From contig JBPOFM010000003.1 in NCBI GenBank assembly GCA_051252455.1, forward strand, positions 248,001 to 312,000: 64,000 nucleotides of DNA, written 5' to 3'. Each line of letters starts with the position of its first letter. The first letter of the stretch is position 1. Under the pieces are notes generated by a model. That model searched no databases. It worked only from the letters and a program-made list of their open reading frames with translations, and was not told where the DNA came from. The stretch comes from JBPOFM01 sp051252455 (GTDB taxonomy: Bacteria > Bacteroidota > Bacteroidia > Flavobacteriales > Flavobacteriaceae). Below, piece after piece: positions 1-9,695 of this stretch. The translations under genes were made by a program, and so were the position numbers.

Positions 1-1183
1 AGCGTTGGCTTCCTGTGACTTCTTTTTCTATATCTTCGTTGCAATATTTATAGGGATCGTCGAATAAGCCCAATTCAAATTTTACTCTTAAGATGCGTTT
101 TACAGCATCGTCAATCAATGCTTCATCTACTTTTCCAGATTTGACCAAAGACGCCAATTCGTTAACATACGCATAGGATTCCATATCCATATCAGAGCCC
201 GCTTTAACTGAAAGCTCTGCGGCTTGATTGCGATCTTTTGCTTGTCTATGGGCAATCATTTCGTTCATGGAACCCCAGTCGGACACCACAAAACCATCAA
301 AGTTCCATTGCTCTTTTAGAATATCACGTTGTAAATAGCTACTTCCTGTTGCGGGAATTCCGTTGAGCTCATTAAAGGAATTCATAAACGTTTTGACACC
401 AGCTTCGACAGACACCTTGAACGGCGGGAAAATAATATTGTGGAGTGTGGAAGTACCAACATCTACGGTATTGTAATCTCTACCCGCTTCTGCAAAACCA
501 TAACCCGCAAAATGTTTGGCACAGGCTGCAATGGTTTTAGATGATGCTAAATTATCGCCTTGAAACCCTTGAATTCTTGCGATGGCTATTTTAGAACCCA
601 AGTATGGGTCTTCTCCCGCACCTTCCATGACTCTTCCCCAACGTGCATCACGGGAAATATCCACCATAGGCGCAAAAGTCCAATTAATGCCTGCTGCCGC
701 CGCTTCTTCGGCCGCGACTTGCGCAGATAATTTCATAGCTTCCAAATCCCAACTTGCAGCTTCCGCCAAAGGAATTGGACTGATGGTTTTATATCCATGT
801 ACGACATCAAAACCTATAATCAATGGTATGCCCAAGCGTGTTTCTTCGACTGCAATTTTTTGCACCGCCTTCACTTCCTTGACCCCTGTTACATTCAGCA
901 TGGAACCAACCCATCCTTTTTTTAAATGGTCATACTTTTGTGCTGCATCCCCATTACCCGGCACTGGTCCTGTAACGTCCCAAAAACCGTTGTATTGATT
1001 CATTTGACCAATCTTTTCTTCCAAGGTCATTTTCAATAACAATGCGTTGACTTTAATATCAATGGAATCGATTTCAGTTTCCTGAATCCCATCATTTGAT
1101 ATGACAGTTGCATTGGCGTCCATGCAGGACTCCAATGCAATTATCGAGCTAAATAAAACAAATATGAATATGATATTTCTCAT
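1..1183 (-). CDS. GH3 beta-glucosidase (BglX-like lipoprotein), 3' end outside the window
   Basis: Family GH3 retaining exo-glucosidase. In this locus it would release glucose from beta-glucan oligosaccharides at the cell surface or in the periplasm. The frame is open from the ATG at 1183 to base 1, so about 394 N-terminal residues are present and the C-terminal part is missing. It starts with a lipoprotein signal peptide, with a cysteine at residue 20 (IIALESC). Family motifs are KHFAGYG in the barrel and VVSDWGSM, whose aspartate at about residue 302 is the GH3 nucleophile. The start codon directly follows the stop of the GH16 gene, so the two are probably translationally coupled in one operon with susCD. 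The GH3 assignment is firm. The beta-glucosidase specificity is inferred from the neighbouring GH16 gene. Confidence 0.93.
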   Translation of the reverse strand, partial: MRNIIFIFVLFSSIIALESCMDANATVISNDGIQETEIDSIDIKVNALLLKMTLEEKIGQMNQYNGFWDVTGPVPGNGDAAQKYDHLKKGWVGSMLNVTGVKEVKAVQKIAVEETRLGIPLIIGFDVVHGYKTISPIPLAEAASWDLEAMKLSAQVAAEEAAAAGINWTFAPMVDISRDARWGRVMEGAGEDPYLGSKIAIARIQGFQGDNLASSKTIAACAKHFAGYGFAEAGRDYNTVDVGTSTLHNIIFPPFKVSVEAGVKTFMNSFNELNGIPATGSSYLQRDILKEQWNFDGFVVSDWGSMNEMIAHRQAKDRNQAAELSVKAGSDMDMESYAYVNELASLVKSGKVDEALIDDAVKRILRVKFELGLFDDPYKYCNEDIEKEVTGSQR

Positions 1184-2821
1184 CTATTCAAACACTTTAA
1201 CATAATCAATTTCCATTGATGATTCTGTAAATGCAGGATCTACTGTTCCACCAAGGCTTCCGCCCATGGCGACATTGAGAATAACGAAAAAGTCGCTGTT
1301 GAACGGTGTTGAAGCCGTGTTGGCAAAGGAATGAAAAACAGTATCATCCACTAGAATTTTGATGACATCTGGAGTCCATTCTACTGTATAATTATGAAAT
1401 TCTGTGGTCGAGGTGGGATTTGCTATTGAATTTCCATTCCCTGCACCTGGAGAGACTCCGGGATAATGTAATGTTCCCAAGGTTGTATTCTTGTCCTGAC
1501 CAGTCTGTTCCATAATATCAATTTCGCCACAGGCGGGCCAAGTATTGGTCTCATAATCGGCACCAAGCATCCATATGGCCGGCCAAGTACCAGTTGCTTC
1601 TGGAAGTTTAGCTCTTACTTCTACTCTTCCATATGTAAATTCGCGTAAATTTTCTGATTTTAATCTTGACGATGTATAACCGTTACCATTGGCTTTCGCG
1701 GTAATTTTAAGGAAGCCACCTTCGACGATCACATTTTCGGCATTGTCGGTATAGGTTTGCAATTCTCCATTACCCCATCCGTTATCACCTGTTCCAAGAT
1801 CGAAGGTCCAATTTGTTGGGTCAGGAGCACCATCGGTGTCGAAATTATCTTCCCATAAAATTGTATTATAAATAGAAGTAAAGCCTCCCGCACCTGGTTC
1901 TTCGGACGTTATTGTAAACCACCACGTAAAATCACCGTTGCCGTCTACAGTTGCCAAAATTAATTCATTAGGGACCGATCGATCAAAAATCCTGTATTGA
2001 TGTGAGCCACCTGTATAATAGCCTATAAAACCAATACCAGACAATGTAAGTGTCTCAACATTACTTGGCGCACTGATATTCCAGGTTTCTGAATAATCAT
2101 TATAAGGGTAATTTGTAATATCATCTCCTTCTGGATTTCCTGACCCAGAACCATTCAGTTCATTGATCAAAGTATTTCTACCAAAGACGGTACCGCTTGG
2201 GTCATTTGTAGGATCGTCGTTTGTGTTATTGGTAATATGTGTAAACGTTCCATCACTTTCAAACACATAGCGATCGTCATACATTCCAACGCCAGCTTTT
2301 TCTCCTGGCCCAGCACCATACCATTCCACGGGAATATTACCTCCAACAGGGCCAAGACCGAAATGACCTGGAGCCTCTGACTTAATACGCCATTTTCTAT
2401 CGCCATCTCCTACGAGTGTCTCAATCAATTCTGGTGGTGCAACATAATCTACAAATACCTCAACCTGTATGCTTGTGGACGTGGAAATACCACCCGTACC
2501 AAAAGCAACTACTGTTACGTGATAAGTATAAACTCCTGAATTGGCAGCCGTAAAGGGAATGGATGCATTGCCACTCGGCGCGATCTGTTGATTTCCTGGA
2601 GCTACAAAACGGAACGTTATCGCATTATCCGCAGTAGCGGAAAAATTGACCACACCGCTTCCATCTCCGTAAGGATTATCTGCATCCTGTCCCACAATTT
2701 CCGCACTTACGGAAAGATTGGTTGGTGCAACGATAGGACCGACATTGGAATCATCTTCTTGGCAACTCGCAAAAAATATGACCAATGCTATTAAACTTAT
2801 AATTTTATTTAAATTTTTCAT
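1184..2821 (-). CDS. GH16 endo-beta-1,3-glucanase (laminarinase-like) lipoprotein
   Basis: Endo-acting glycoside hydrolase family 16 enzyme, probably cutting laminarin at the cell surface. I chose the ATG at 2821: it gives a 545-residue protein with a clean lipoprotein signal (MKNLNKIISL..., Cys20). The same frame is open to a TTG at 2839, which would add six lysine-rich residues. Domain order is lipobox, a PKD/Ig-like region (about 25-125), a domain of about 160 residues opening RKWRIKSEAPG that resembles the repeats in the upstream lipoprotein, and a C-terminal GH16 domain (about 320-545). The catalytic motif CGEIDIMEQTG supplies nucleophile E433, D435 and acid/base E438. The gene lies between the glycan-binding lipoprotein and GH3 with essentially no spacing. 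Exact substrate specificity within GH16 is inferred from the locus, not proved by the sequence. Confidence 0.93.
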   Translation of the reverse strand: MKNLNKIISLIALVIFFASCQEDDSNVGPIVAPTNLSVSAEIVGQDADNPYGDGSGVVNFSATADNAITFRFVAPGNQQIAPSGNASIPFTAANSGVYTYHVTVVAFGTGGISTSTSIQVEVFVDYVAPPELIETLVGDGDRKWRIKSEAPGHFGLGPVGGNIPVEWYGAGPGEKAGVGMYDDRYVFESDGTFTHITNNTNDDPTNDPSGTVFGRNTLINELNGSGSGNPEGDDITNYPYNDYSETWNISAPSNVETLTLSGIGFIGYYTGGSHQYRIFDRSVPNELILATVDGNGDFTWWFTITSEEPGAGGFTSIYNTILWEDNFDTDGAPDPTNWTFDLGTGDNGWGNGELQTYTDNAENVIVEGGFLKITAKANGNGYTSSRLKSENLREFTYGRVEVRAKLPEATGTWPAIWMLGADYETNTWPACGEIDIMEQTGQDKNTTLGTLHYPGVSPGAGNGNSIANPTSTTEFHNYTVEWTPDVIKILVDDTVFHSFANTASTPFNSDFFVILNVAMGGSLGGTVDPAFTESSMEIDYVKVFE

Positions 2822-2839
2822 CTTCTCTTTTTTTTTCAA

Positions 2840-4903
2840 TTATAATCTTACAAGTTTGTACTGCCAGAAGACCCCAGCACCAGCTTCTACGTACACATTC
2901 ATAGTGTTTTCATCTACGAGAGTGACGTTATAGGTTATGGCATCAGGCACTGCAACATTCGGTAGTTCTCCTTGATTGTTTGCTTTCGGAAGCCCTAAAT
3001 AGGCTCCAGTTCCATTTAAGGTTAAAGTACCAGCCCCTTCATTGAATACAAATGTTGCAGGATTTGAACCATCGTACGGAGCCACTGGCGCTCCACAGGC
3101 GTCGCCACCACCTTGCCAAGGTTCAATCCAACTTTCAGTACCAAGATTATTTGTAAAGGAACCATTTGCTCCAAAAACATAAGTATCATCAAAATAGCAT
3201 GCTCTCATCGTCACGCATCCAGCATCACAGGCAAACCAACTGGTGTCACCCACTGCAGGACCAACACCTAATGAGCCAGCTTCTTCAGCCATTTTCCAAG
3301 TACCCGTTAAAGGCGACGGTGCAGCACTTGCTCTTACCAATTTGTATTGCCAGAAAACACCTGCTCCCGCTTCAACATACACACTTATTGTATTTTCATC
3401 AATAACTGTTGCTGTATAAGTAATAGAACTCGGGACTGCAACATTTGGCAATTCCCCTTGATTATTTGCTTTGGGCAGCCCAATAAAAGCACCAGTTCCA
3501 TTCAGGGTTATAGTTTCGGCAGCGGCGTCGTATGCATAAGTAGCCGCAGCTGACCCATCATGTGGTGCAACAGGTGCTCCACAAGCATCGCTTCCTCCTT
3601 GCCATGGTTCGATCCAACTTTCAGCACCTAAATCATTTGTAAAACTTCCATCAGACCCAAAAACATACAGGTCGTCAAAATAGCACTCTCTCATCGTTAC
3701 ACAAGCAGCGTCACAAGCGAACCAGCTCGTATCACCTACACTTGGACCCACACCAAATGAACCAGCTTCTTCAGCCATTTTCCAAGTGCCAACCAAATCA
3801 AACGCAATAGATGGCGCTCTGTAAAAATAAAGGTTATCTACAAATATAGTTCCACCCACCGGATCACCATCAAACTTGAATTGAATGATGTCGGCCAAAT
3901 TCACCAATGGATTTTGATCTGTAAAAAATGATAATGGTATATCGAAAGATATCCATTGCTGGGCTGTTAAATCCAAATCGTATGCTGTTTCGTTCGGTCC
4001 GGAACTGATTGGAGATAATTTGGCATCATTATCATCAGCGGTCCAAATATCAACGTGTAAAAATTCCATTTGGGATGCATCAGCTGGAGTACCCAATGCA
4101 ATTCCTTGATAGTTCAGGTTTCCATATTGAATAATTTCACTTCCATCTACTGTTATTTGATTGAAAGTTGTGCTTTGACCCCAATTTGGATAAAAATCCG
4201 TGCCTGTGATATCTGTGTAAGAGTCACTATACACTGAAATCACATCATTGTCCGATCTTGCAGGAGGTGTTGGTGCAGCCGACAAAGGTTGTAATATGGC
4301 AGTCACCTCAAACTCTTCAGTATAAACAGTGGTTTCTATTGCCGCACTATAAGCCGTAACGGTAATCGTATAAATTCCCGCATCATCATAGATGTGCGAT
4401 ACGGTTTCTTGGTTGTTACCTTCCGTTGGTGCACTTCCATCACCAAAGTCCACTTCAAAGTACATGGCAAATTCTGCTTCTGCAGTCACATTCACCTGTT
4501 TTGAAATGGTTGGGTCATTGTTAATGTTCACCATTAAATTTTGTGGCGCCTGAAATGATACTACCAAAGGCTGACTTACAGTCGTGGTCAATCCGTTCAA
4601 GCCATTTGCGTGGATGGTTAAGTCATAACTGCCTTCTTCATAAACGTGAGTTACACTGGCTCCTGGACGGATTGTTTCTGAAGCTTCAGAGCCATCTCCG
4701 AATGTCAGGCTAAAATTGGCAACTCCTTCACCCAAGGGTGTAATGGTCACCAATCCTGTGTTGTCTTGTGTCACCCTTACCGATGCCGATACGTTTGTTG
4801 GGGCAGGAATCTGACTGGTGTCCACCATATCATCCTCTTCCGAGCAGCTATATATTGCGAAAAACAGTAGCGCAATACTTATTGTGTATTTTAAAATTTT
4901 CAT
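2840..4903 (-). CDS. PKD-containing surface glycan-binding lipoprotein with a tandemly duplicated C-terminal domain
   Basis: Probable surface glycan-binding protein in the SusE/F position of the locus, 687 residues. Cys20 in a lipobox (AIYSC) followed by acidic residues suggests outer-membrane export. Two PKD domains follow (about 35-115 and 118-200; FGDGSE and FGDGSAP loops with THVYEEGSY and SHIYDDAGIY). Next is a beta-rich module (about 215-365, ending in FVDNLYFYR) that resembles carbohydrate-binding modules. Last are two near-identical copies of a domain of about 155 residues (371-525 and 532-687), each running from GTWKMAEEAG to FWQYKLVR. There are no catalytic motifs. It lies 24 bases downstream of susD and its stop abuts the GH16 gene. 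The binding role is inferred from family organisation. The duplication is visible directly. Confidence 0.85.
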   Translation of the reverse strand: MKILKYTISIALLFFAIYSCSEEDDMVDTSQIPAPTNVSASVRVTQDNTGLVTITPLGEGVANFSLTFGDGSEASETIRPGASVTHVYEEGSYDLTIHANGLNGLTTTVSQPLVVSFQAPQNLMVNINNDPTISKQVNVTAEAEFAMYFEVDFGDGSAPTEGNNQETVSHIYDDAGIYTITVTAYSAAIETTVYTEEFEVTAILQPLSAAPTPPARSDNDVISVYSDSYTDITGTDFYPNWGQSTTFNQITVDGSEIIQYGNLNYQGIALGTPADASQMEFLHVDIWTADDNDAKLSPISSGPNETAYDLDLTAQQWISFDIPLSFFTDQNPLVNLADIIQFKFDGDPVGGTIFVDNLYFYRAPSIAFDLVGTWKMAEEAGSFGVGPSVGDTSWFACDAACVTMRECYFDDLYVFGSDGSFTNDLGAESWIEPWQGGSDACGAPVAPHDGSAAATYAYDAAAETITLNGTGAFIGLPKANNQGELPNVAVPSSITYTATVIDENTISVYVEAGAGVFWQYKLVRASAAPSPLTGTWKMAEEAGSLGVGPAVGDTSWFACDAGCVTMRACYFDDTYVFGANGSFTNNLGTESWIEPWQGGGDACGAPVAPYDGSNPATFVFNEGAGTLTLNGTGAYLGLPKANNQGELPNVAVPDAITYNVTLVDENTMNVYVEAGAGVFWQYKLVRL
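2843..3310 (-). repeat. Second copy of the duplicated 155-residue domain in the glycan-binding lipoprotein
   Basis: Codons 532-687 of the lipoprotein gene. By eye about four fifths of the residues match the copy at 3329-3793, including WFACDA, YFDD.YVFG, ESWIEPWQGG, DACGAPVAP, KANNQGELPNVAVP and YVEAGAGVFWQYKLVR. The spacer between the copies is only a few residues. This is a direct tandem duplication. Confidence 0.9.
3329..3793 (-). repeat. First copy of the duplicated 155-residue domain in the glycan-binding lipoprotein
   Basis: Codons 371-525 of the same gene and partner of 2843-3310. Both copies keep paired cysteines (FACDAACV in this copy, DACGAPV), which may form disulfides in the extracytoplasmic protein. 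Differences concentrate around the SAAATYAYDAAAETI stretch. Confidence 0.9.
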
Positions 4904-4927
4904 AGTCTAATTTTATTTAATTCTTTT

Positions 4928-6409
4928 TTAATAACCTGAATTTTGTGTCCAGTTTCCAGCAGCAAATTGTATTTCTTCCAATGGAAGTGGAAACACTTCA
5001 TTCTTACCTGAAGTAAATCCGTCTATTTCAGTTCCGCGACCTGTTCTTACCAAATCGAAAAAGCGATGTCCCTCACCGACAAGTTCCACTCTTCTCTCAT
5101 GATAGATTGCATTTGTCAATGCGGTTCCTGTCAACGATACATTATTAGATGTATTTCCAAAAGCTCTTTGCCTCACTCTATTGAGATACAATTGCGCTCT
5201 ATTATCATCTAGTCCTCCACGATTATAGGCTTCCGCAGCCATTAAAAGGACATCGGCAAAACGAATCGCTCTATAATTATTTGGATTGGTAAGGTTCTGA
5301 TCTCCCGCTGCATCAGCACTACGCACTCTTGGGAGATATTTTCTGTTGAAATAACCAGTATGTTCATAACCAGTGGTATAAGTGGCACCTGTTTCAGCGG
5401 CCCATTCAACGATATCCAAGATGGCGACATCCTTCCTGGTATCTCCTTCTTCAAATTCATCCACAACTTCCTGAACTGGGAGGTTAAAGCTGAAACCTGA
5501 TGAGAACACAGGCCCTGTATAACTTCTCACTCCACTAAAACCAACCGCAACATTACCCTCGCTACATTGCAGACAGTCAAAACCTGCACCTTCTACATCT
5601 GTGTATTGTACTTCAAAAACGGACTCTGTGCCATTTTCTCCATTGGCTTCAAAAATGGTATTGTAATTTTCCACTAGGGTGTACGGGCCAGAATTTATGA
5701 CGTTATCAAACATATTGGCCGCACTTGAAAATTTGTCCTGATATAAATATGCTTTGCCCAATAGTGCCTGTGCCGCACCCTTTGTTACTCTTCCTCTTTG
5801 AGATGCTGTGTATGAAAGGTTGTCAATGGCATATAAAAGGTCGGCTTCGATCATGGCATAGACATCTTCCTCACTCGAACGTGGAATAGTTGTTTCATCA
5901 CCCAATATAAAACGAGTTTCCTTCAATGGAATCGGTCCAAACCATTTGACCAATTCAAAATTGAAATAGGCTCTTAAAAAACGTGTCTCGGCAATGATTG
6001 CTTCCTTACCTTCAAAATCTGTTTTATCTTGGAATTCAAGTATATAGTTGGCACGATTGACACCGGCGAACATAAAACCCCAAAGCTTATTAAGTTCTGA
6101 ATTTACAGGCGTATGAGTCATATCATCAATTTGCTGCCATCCAATAACGTCAGTTGCACTTTCCCCGCCACAAAGTGTATTATCAGATGCGATTTCACCA
6201 AGAATAACATTCAAATAAGTCGATTGCAAAATATCATAAACTCCAATCAATGCGTTGTTATAGTCATCTTCGGAATTGAAATAGTTTTCGGAACCGATTG
6301 AATATACAGGTTCTCTTTCTACGAAATCGTCGGAACAAGCCGAGTTGAACACCGTTAATATGAAGATTAAAAGATAAACTGTGATTTTATTTTTTTTCAT
6401 TTTTTTCAT
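4928..6409 (-). CDS. susD: SusD/RagB-family surface glycan-binding lipoprotein
   Basis: Cell-surface lipoprotein that forms the lid of the SusCD glycan importer. It has 493 residues, a normal length for the family. The signal peptide ends in a lipobox (FNSAC, Cys25) followed by SDDF. The N-terminal stretch FNSEDDYNNALIGVYDIL and the downstream region ETRFLRAYFNFELVKWFGPIPL are classic SusD landmarks. The C-terminus carries YRAIRFADVLLMAAEAYNRGG and ERRVELVGEGHRFFDLVRTG. Two ATGs (6409 and 6400) would serve; the first is used here. It lies three bases after the SusC stop, the usual susC-susD order. The substrate is inferred as a beta-glucan from the GH16 and GH3 partners. Confidence 0.96.
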   Translation of the reverse strand: MKKMKKNKITVYLLIFILTVFNSACSDDFVEREPVYSIGSENYFNSEDDYNNALIGVYDILQSTYLNVILGEIASDNTLCGGESATDVIGWQQIDDMTHTPVNSELNKLWGFMFAGVNRANYILEFQDKTDFEGKEAIIAETRFLRAYFNFELVKWFGPIPLKETRFILGDETTIPRSSEEDVYAMIEADLLYAIDNLSYTASQRGRVTKGAAQALLGKAYLYQDKFSSAANMFDNVINSGPYTLVENYNTIFEANGENGTESVFEVQYTDVEGAGFDCLQCSEGNVAVGFSGVRSYTGPVFSSGFSFNLPVQEVVDEFEEGDTRKDVAILDIVEWAAETGATYTTGYEHTGYFNRKYLPRVRSADAAGDQNLTNPNNYRAIRFADVLLMAAEAYNRGGLDDNRAQLYLNRVRQRAFGNTSNNVSLTGTALTNAIYHERRVELVGEGHRFFDLVRTGRGTEIDGFTSGKNEVFPLPLEEIQFAAGNWTQNSGY

Positions 6410-6412
6410 AAC

Positions 6413-9400
6413 TTAAAAATTAACATTTAGACCCATGATGTATGTTCGTGGAATCGGATAAAAACCGTAGTCGATTCCTCCTCCTATCGGATTACCATTG
6501 GATGCGCCAGGATCGAAACCCCTATATTTTGTAAATGTGTACAAATTATTGACACCTGTATAGATTCTTATTTTGGTAAATCCAGCTTTATCTAAAAATG
6601 ATTGCGGTAGAGAAAAACCTAATTGTACGTTCTGTATCCTAACATAAGACGCATCTTCGACAAAATAATTACTAAACACATTATTTGCAGTAGCCGCTGT
6701 TGTTACTCTTGGCACTGTATTACTTGTACCTTCACCTGTCCAACGATCCAATACATAGTTTAATCTGTTGACATCTGACAGAGTTCGTTCATAATTTCTC
6801 ACCATATCATTTCCTATGGATGCGAAGACATAAGTAATAAAGTCAAAATTTTTGTAATTCAAATTTAAATTCAGACCCATTGTCACATCAGGGATTGGAT
6901 CGCCAATATTTGTTCTATCATCAGAGTTGAGTACACCATCACCATTTATATCAACATATCTGATATCACCTGGTGAGGCATTAGCTCCCAAGGCCGATTG
7001 CGAAGCATGAGCGTCCACTTCTGCTTGATTTTGGAAAATACCATCCGTTTGATACCCATAAAAATATCCTATTGGTTGCCCCACTTCCATTCTAGAAGGA
7101 GCCGATTGCCCTACTCCAAAAGCACCACCTTCAATAAAACCTACACCATTATTGACTTCGAGAACCTTATTTTTAAGTGTTGTGACGTTATAATTGACCT
7201 TAAATTTAAAATCATTTTCGAAGGTCTTTTGATATCCAATTGCAAATTCAAAACCTCTATTTTCGACGGCACCTGCATTGATTGTTGGAGATCCGGCTCC
7301 AGGAGCGTAAGTACCCAAAATACCAGAAACGGGAATATTTGTAATCAGAAGATTATCACGTTTATCTATAAAATAGTCTGCTGTAATGTCAATCTTGTTG
7401 TTAAACAATCTAAAATCAACACCAATGTCAAATTTTTTGGCTTCTTCCCATTGCAAATCAGGATTTGGAAGCACACCAATGGCCGTTCCATTGATAAGGG
7501 CACCATCGAAGACATACGTTGCCTCTCCATCTAACAAACCTAAATATAGATTATTATCAATTTGATCATTCCCAAGTATACCGTAACTTGCTCTAATCTT
7601 AAAGAAATCAATGAATTCAGGATCCCCGAAAAAATCCTCATCCGACACGACCCAACCTAATGTCGCCGAGGGAAAGTAACCCACTTTTTTACCAGGTCCA
7701 AATTTGGTTGACGAATCTCTTCTCAACATTGCAGAGAACAAATATTTTCCTTTGTAATCGTATTGTAATCTTGTAAAAAAAGAAAGTCGTCTTTCATCAT
7801 AAGCATACGAACTTACATCTCTAGCTTCACTAAAACCTTGAGCTAATGAAATATCCGCAAAAGCCCAGTCGTTATTTGGCACATCGTAACCTGTGGCAAA
7901 GAGTCCATTTCCCCATTGTTTATAGGCTGTCGTACCTAGAAGGAAATCAACGTTGTGCACATCACCAAAACTTTTGTTGTAATTAGCATAAATATCTAAA
8001 GAATAATCATTGTCATTGATAGCATTTTGAGTCACTCTACTACGATCCACGTCAAATACCTTACCACCATAATCAACTTCTTTGGCAAAGTCCCTTCTCT
8101 CACTATTTGCGGTATTGAATCCTAATCGGCCAGTAAGCTTTAAGTTTTCAAGAATTTGATAATCCATTCCAACGGTTCCGTTCAGTTTTTTAAGATCGTA
8201 ATCGTTGAATGTGTTATCTATCTGTGCGAGAGGATTGATAATTTCTATGCCTAAACCTGTATTAGGCGCCAAAGTAAAATTTCCACTATCATCACGAGGA
8301 CGAAGGGTTGGAGGCAAGTTTAACGCGTTAAACAATACGGATCCTAAACCATTTTCATTGACACTATCTCGATCTAAATAGGTATAGATGGCATTGGCGT
8401 TTATATTGAACTTTGGTGACAATTCTGCTGATATAGATAATCTAGCAGTATTTCTTCGGAAATCTGTCTTTTTAGGAGCGATAACGCCTTGCTGATATAA
8501 GTGAGAACCACTAAAAGCGTATTTGATTTTTTCGCTACCTCCACTGATACTAATGTCATGACTAATAATAGGCACAGATTCATTCAACACTTCTTCTTGC
8601 CAATCAGTACCCTCACCCAATCCTGAAATATTTGGAAAGGGTAAAGCCATTCCAGTTGAGGCATAACTTTCGTTAAGCAAAATTGCATATTCGGTTGAAT
8701 TTAGCAGCGATAATTTCCTAGACGACTCTTGGAAACCGACATAAGTGTTGTAAGAAATTTTTGGTTTTTCATTTGCCTTACCACTTTTGGTTGTTATCAA
8801 AACTATACCATTGGCACCGATCGTTCCGTATATTGCCGCTTGGGCATCCTTTAATACAGTAATAGTGTCGATGTCGTTGGGATTTAAAATACTTAAATCA
8901 CCAACATAACCATCAATGATTACGGTCGGTCCGTTTTTACCATTGGTAGCAACTCCTCTTATCCTTATATCCAAACCCGCACCTGGAGCTCCAGATTGTG
9001 TGGTTACATTGACCCCAGAAACTGTACCCTGTAATGCCTGTTCCACTTTAACCGGTTTAATTTCGTCCAGTGTAGCACTACTTACAATTCCGACTGCTCC
9101 TGTTAAATCTCTCTTTTTTTGTGTACCATAACCAATCACAACCACCTCATTAAGCGCCTGTGCATCTTCAGCCATAAGGACATTAATAGGACTGGCGTTT
9201 TTTACTACGATCTCTTGATTTACAAAACCCACATACGAGAACACTAATACCGTATTTAACGGGACATCGGTAATAGTATAATTTCCATCGAAATCTGAAA
9301 CGACACCTTTATTAGTATTTTTTATAATAATATTGACTCCAGGTAATGGTTGGTTAGAGCCACTATCGGTAACATTTCCACTGACGGTCACATTTTGGCC

Positions 9401-9454
9401 AAATGTGGTTGCTGAAATAAGGAGGACTAATAAACGTAAAATTTTTGCTGTCAT
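6413..9454 (-). CDS. susC: SusC/RagA-family TonB-dependent outer-membrane transporter
   Basis: TonB-dependent barrel that imports oligosaccharides with the adjacent SusD; 1013 residues. A short signal peptide ends near TTFGQ. A carboxypeptidase-regulatory-like domain follows (about 22-100, VSGNVTDSGSNQPLPGVNI), then the conserved linker NEVVVIGYGTQKKRDLTGAV, the plug (IRIRGVATNGKNGPTVIIDG) and a long barrel ending in aromatic-terminated strands (MGLNVNF). It is the first gene of the operon that continues to susD, the binding lipoprotein, GH16 and GH3. The 235-base upstream region carries several CACTACA elements, so it is the likely point of control. No truncation or frameshift is visible. 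Confidence 0.97.
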   Translation of the reverse strand: MTAKILRLLVLLISATTFGQNVTVSGNVTDSGSNQPLPGVNIIIKNTNKGVVSDFDGNYTITDVPLNTVLVFSYVGFVNQEIVVKNASPINVLMAEDAQALNEVVVIGYGTQKKRDLTGAVGIVSSATLDEIKPVKVEQALQGTVSGVNVTTQSGAPGAGLDIRIRGVATNGKNGPTVIIDGYVGDLSILNPNDIDTITVLKDAQAAIYGTIGANGIVLITTKSGKANEKPKISYNTYVGFQESSRKLSLLNSTEYAILLNESYASTGMALPFPNISGLGEGTDWQEEVLNESVPIISHDISISGGSEKIKYAFSGSHLYQQGVIAPKKTDFRRNTARLSISAELSPKFNINANAIYTYLDRDSVNENGLGSVLFNALNLPPTLRPRDDSGNFTLAPNTGLGIEIINPLAQIDNTFNDYDLKKLNGTVGMDYQILENLKLTGRLGFNTANSERRDFAKEVDYGGKVFDVDRSRVTQNAINDNDYSLDIYANYNKSFGDVHNVDFLLGTTAYKQWGNGLFATGYDVPNNDWAFADISLAQGFSEARDVSSYAYDERRLSFFTRLQYDYKGKYLFSAMLRRDSSTKFGPGKKVGYFPSATLGWVVSDEDFFGDPEFIDFFKIRASYGILGNDQIDNNLYLGLLDGEATYVFDGALINGTAIGVLPNPDLQWEEAKKFDIGVDFRLFNNKIDITADYFIDKRDNLLITNIPVSGILGTYAPGAGSPTINAGAVENRGFEFAIGYQKTFENDFKFKVNYNVTTLKNKVLEVNNGVGFIEGGAFGVGQSAPSRMEVGQPIGYFYGYQTDGIFQNQAEVDAHASQSALGANASPGDIRYVDINGDGVLNSDDRTNIGDPIPDVTMGLNLNLNYKNFDFITYVFASIGNDMVRNYERTLSDVNRLNYVLDRWTGEGTSNTVPRVTTAATANNVFSNYFVEDASYVRIQNVQLGFSLPQSFLDKAGFTKIRIYTGVNNLYTFTKYRGFDPGASNGNPIGGGIDYGFYPIPRTYIMGLNVNF

Positions 9455-9689
9455 ATTTTTAAATCTTATATCACAAACCTATGACATTACGTTGTTAATT
9501 ACGCAAAAACATACACTACAATAAATATACATCGCAAAAAAACAGTATATTTTTTACGATTACATCAATTTAACAGTGCTAACATTGGTTTAACAGGATT
9601 TTATGATTTCACAACTACAACGTGGTAATTATCGAAATCATCAATTTTGTAGTGGTAATGTTTGGTTATAAAAAGGATTTGTAGTGCCA
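9455..9689. promoter_or_regulatory. susC promoter region with clustered CACTACA/TGTAGTG elements
   Basis: This gap separates the susC start from the end of the regulator gene. It contains exact CACTACA at 9514-9520, TGTAGTG at 9648-9654 and a related ACTACAACG at 9615-9623. The palindrome at 9679-9695 adds two more copies at the far end. Clustering of one heptamer ahead of a PUL operon suggests regulator binding sites. Which protein binds is inference; the neighbouring HTH regulator is the obvious candidate. Confidence 0.5.
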
Positions 9690-9695
9690 CTACAA
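9679..9695. promoter_or_regulatory. Perfect palindrome TTGTAGTG-C-CACTACAA
   Basis: Eight-base arms around a single C, overlapping the stop codon of the propeller/HTH regulator. The same half-site recurs in the susC upstream region, so an operator is likelier than a terminator: the one-base loop could not form a hairpin and there is no T tract. Confidence 0.5.

Noticed and set aside
582..998. 138-codon frame on the plus strand
   Set aside because: It is antisense to the GH3 gene, whose catalytic motifs are clear on the other strand; it has no recognisable family and is a shadow.
6998..7534. 178-codon frame on the plus strand
   Set aside because: It lies inside susC on the opposite strand. 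The sequence is a low-complexity, Ser/Ile-rich mirror of barrel coding sequence.
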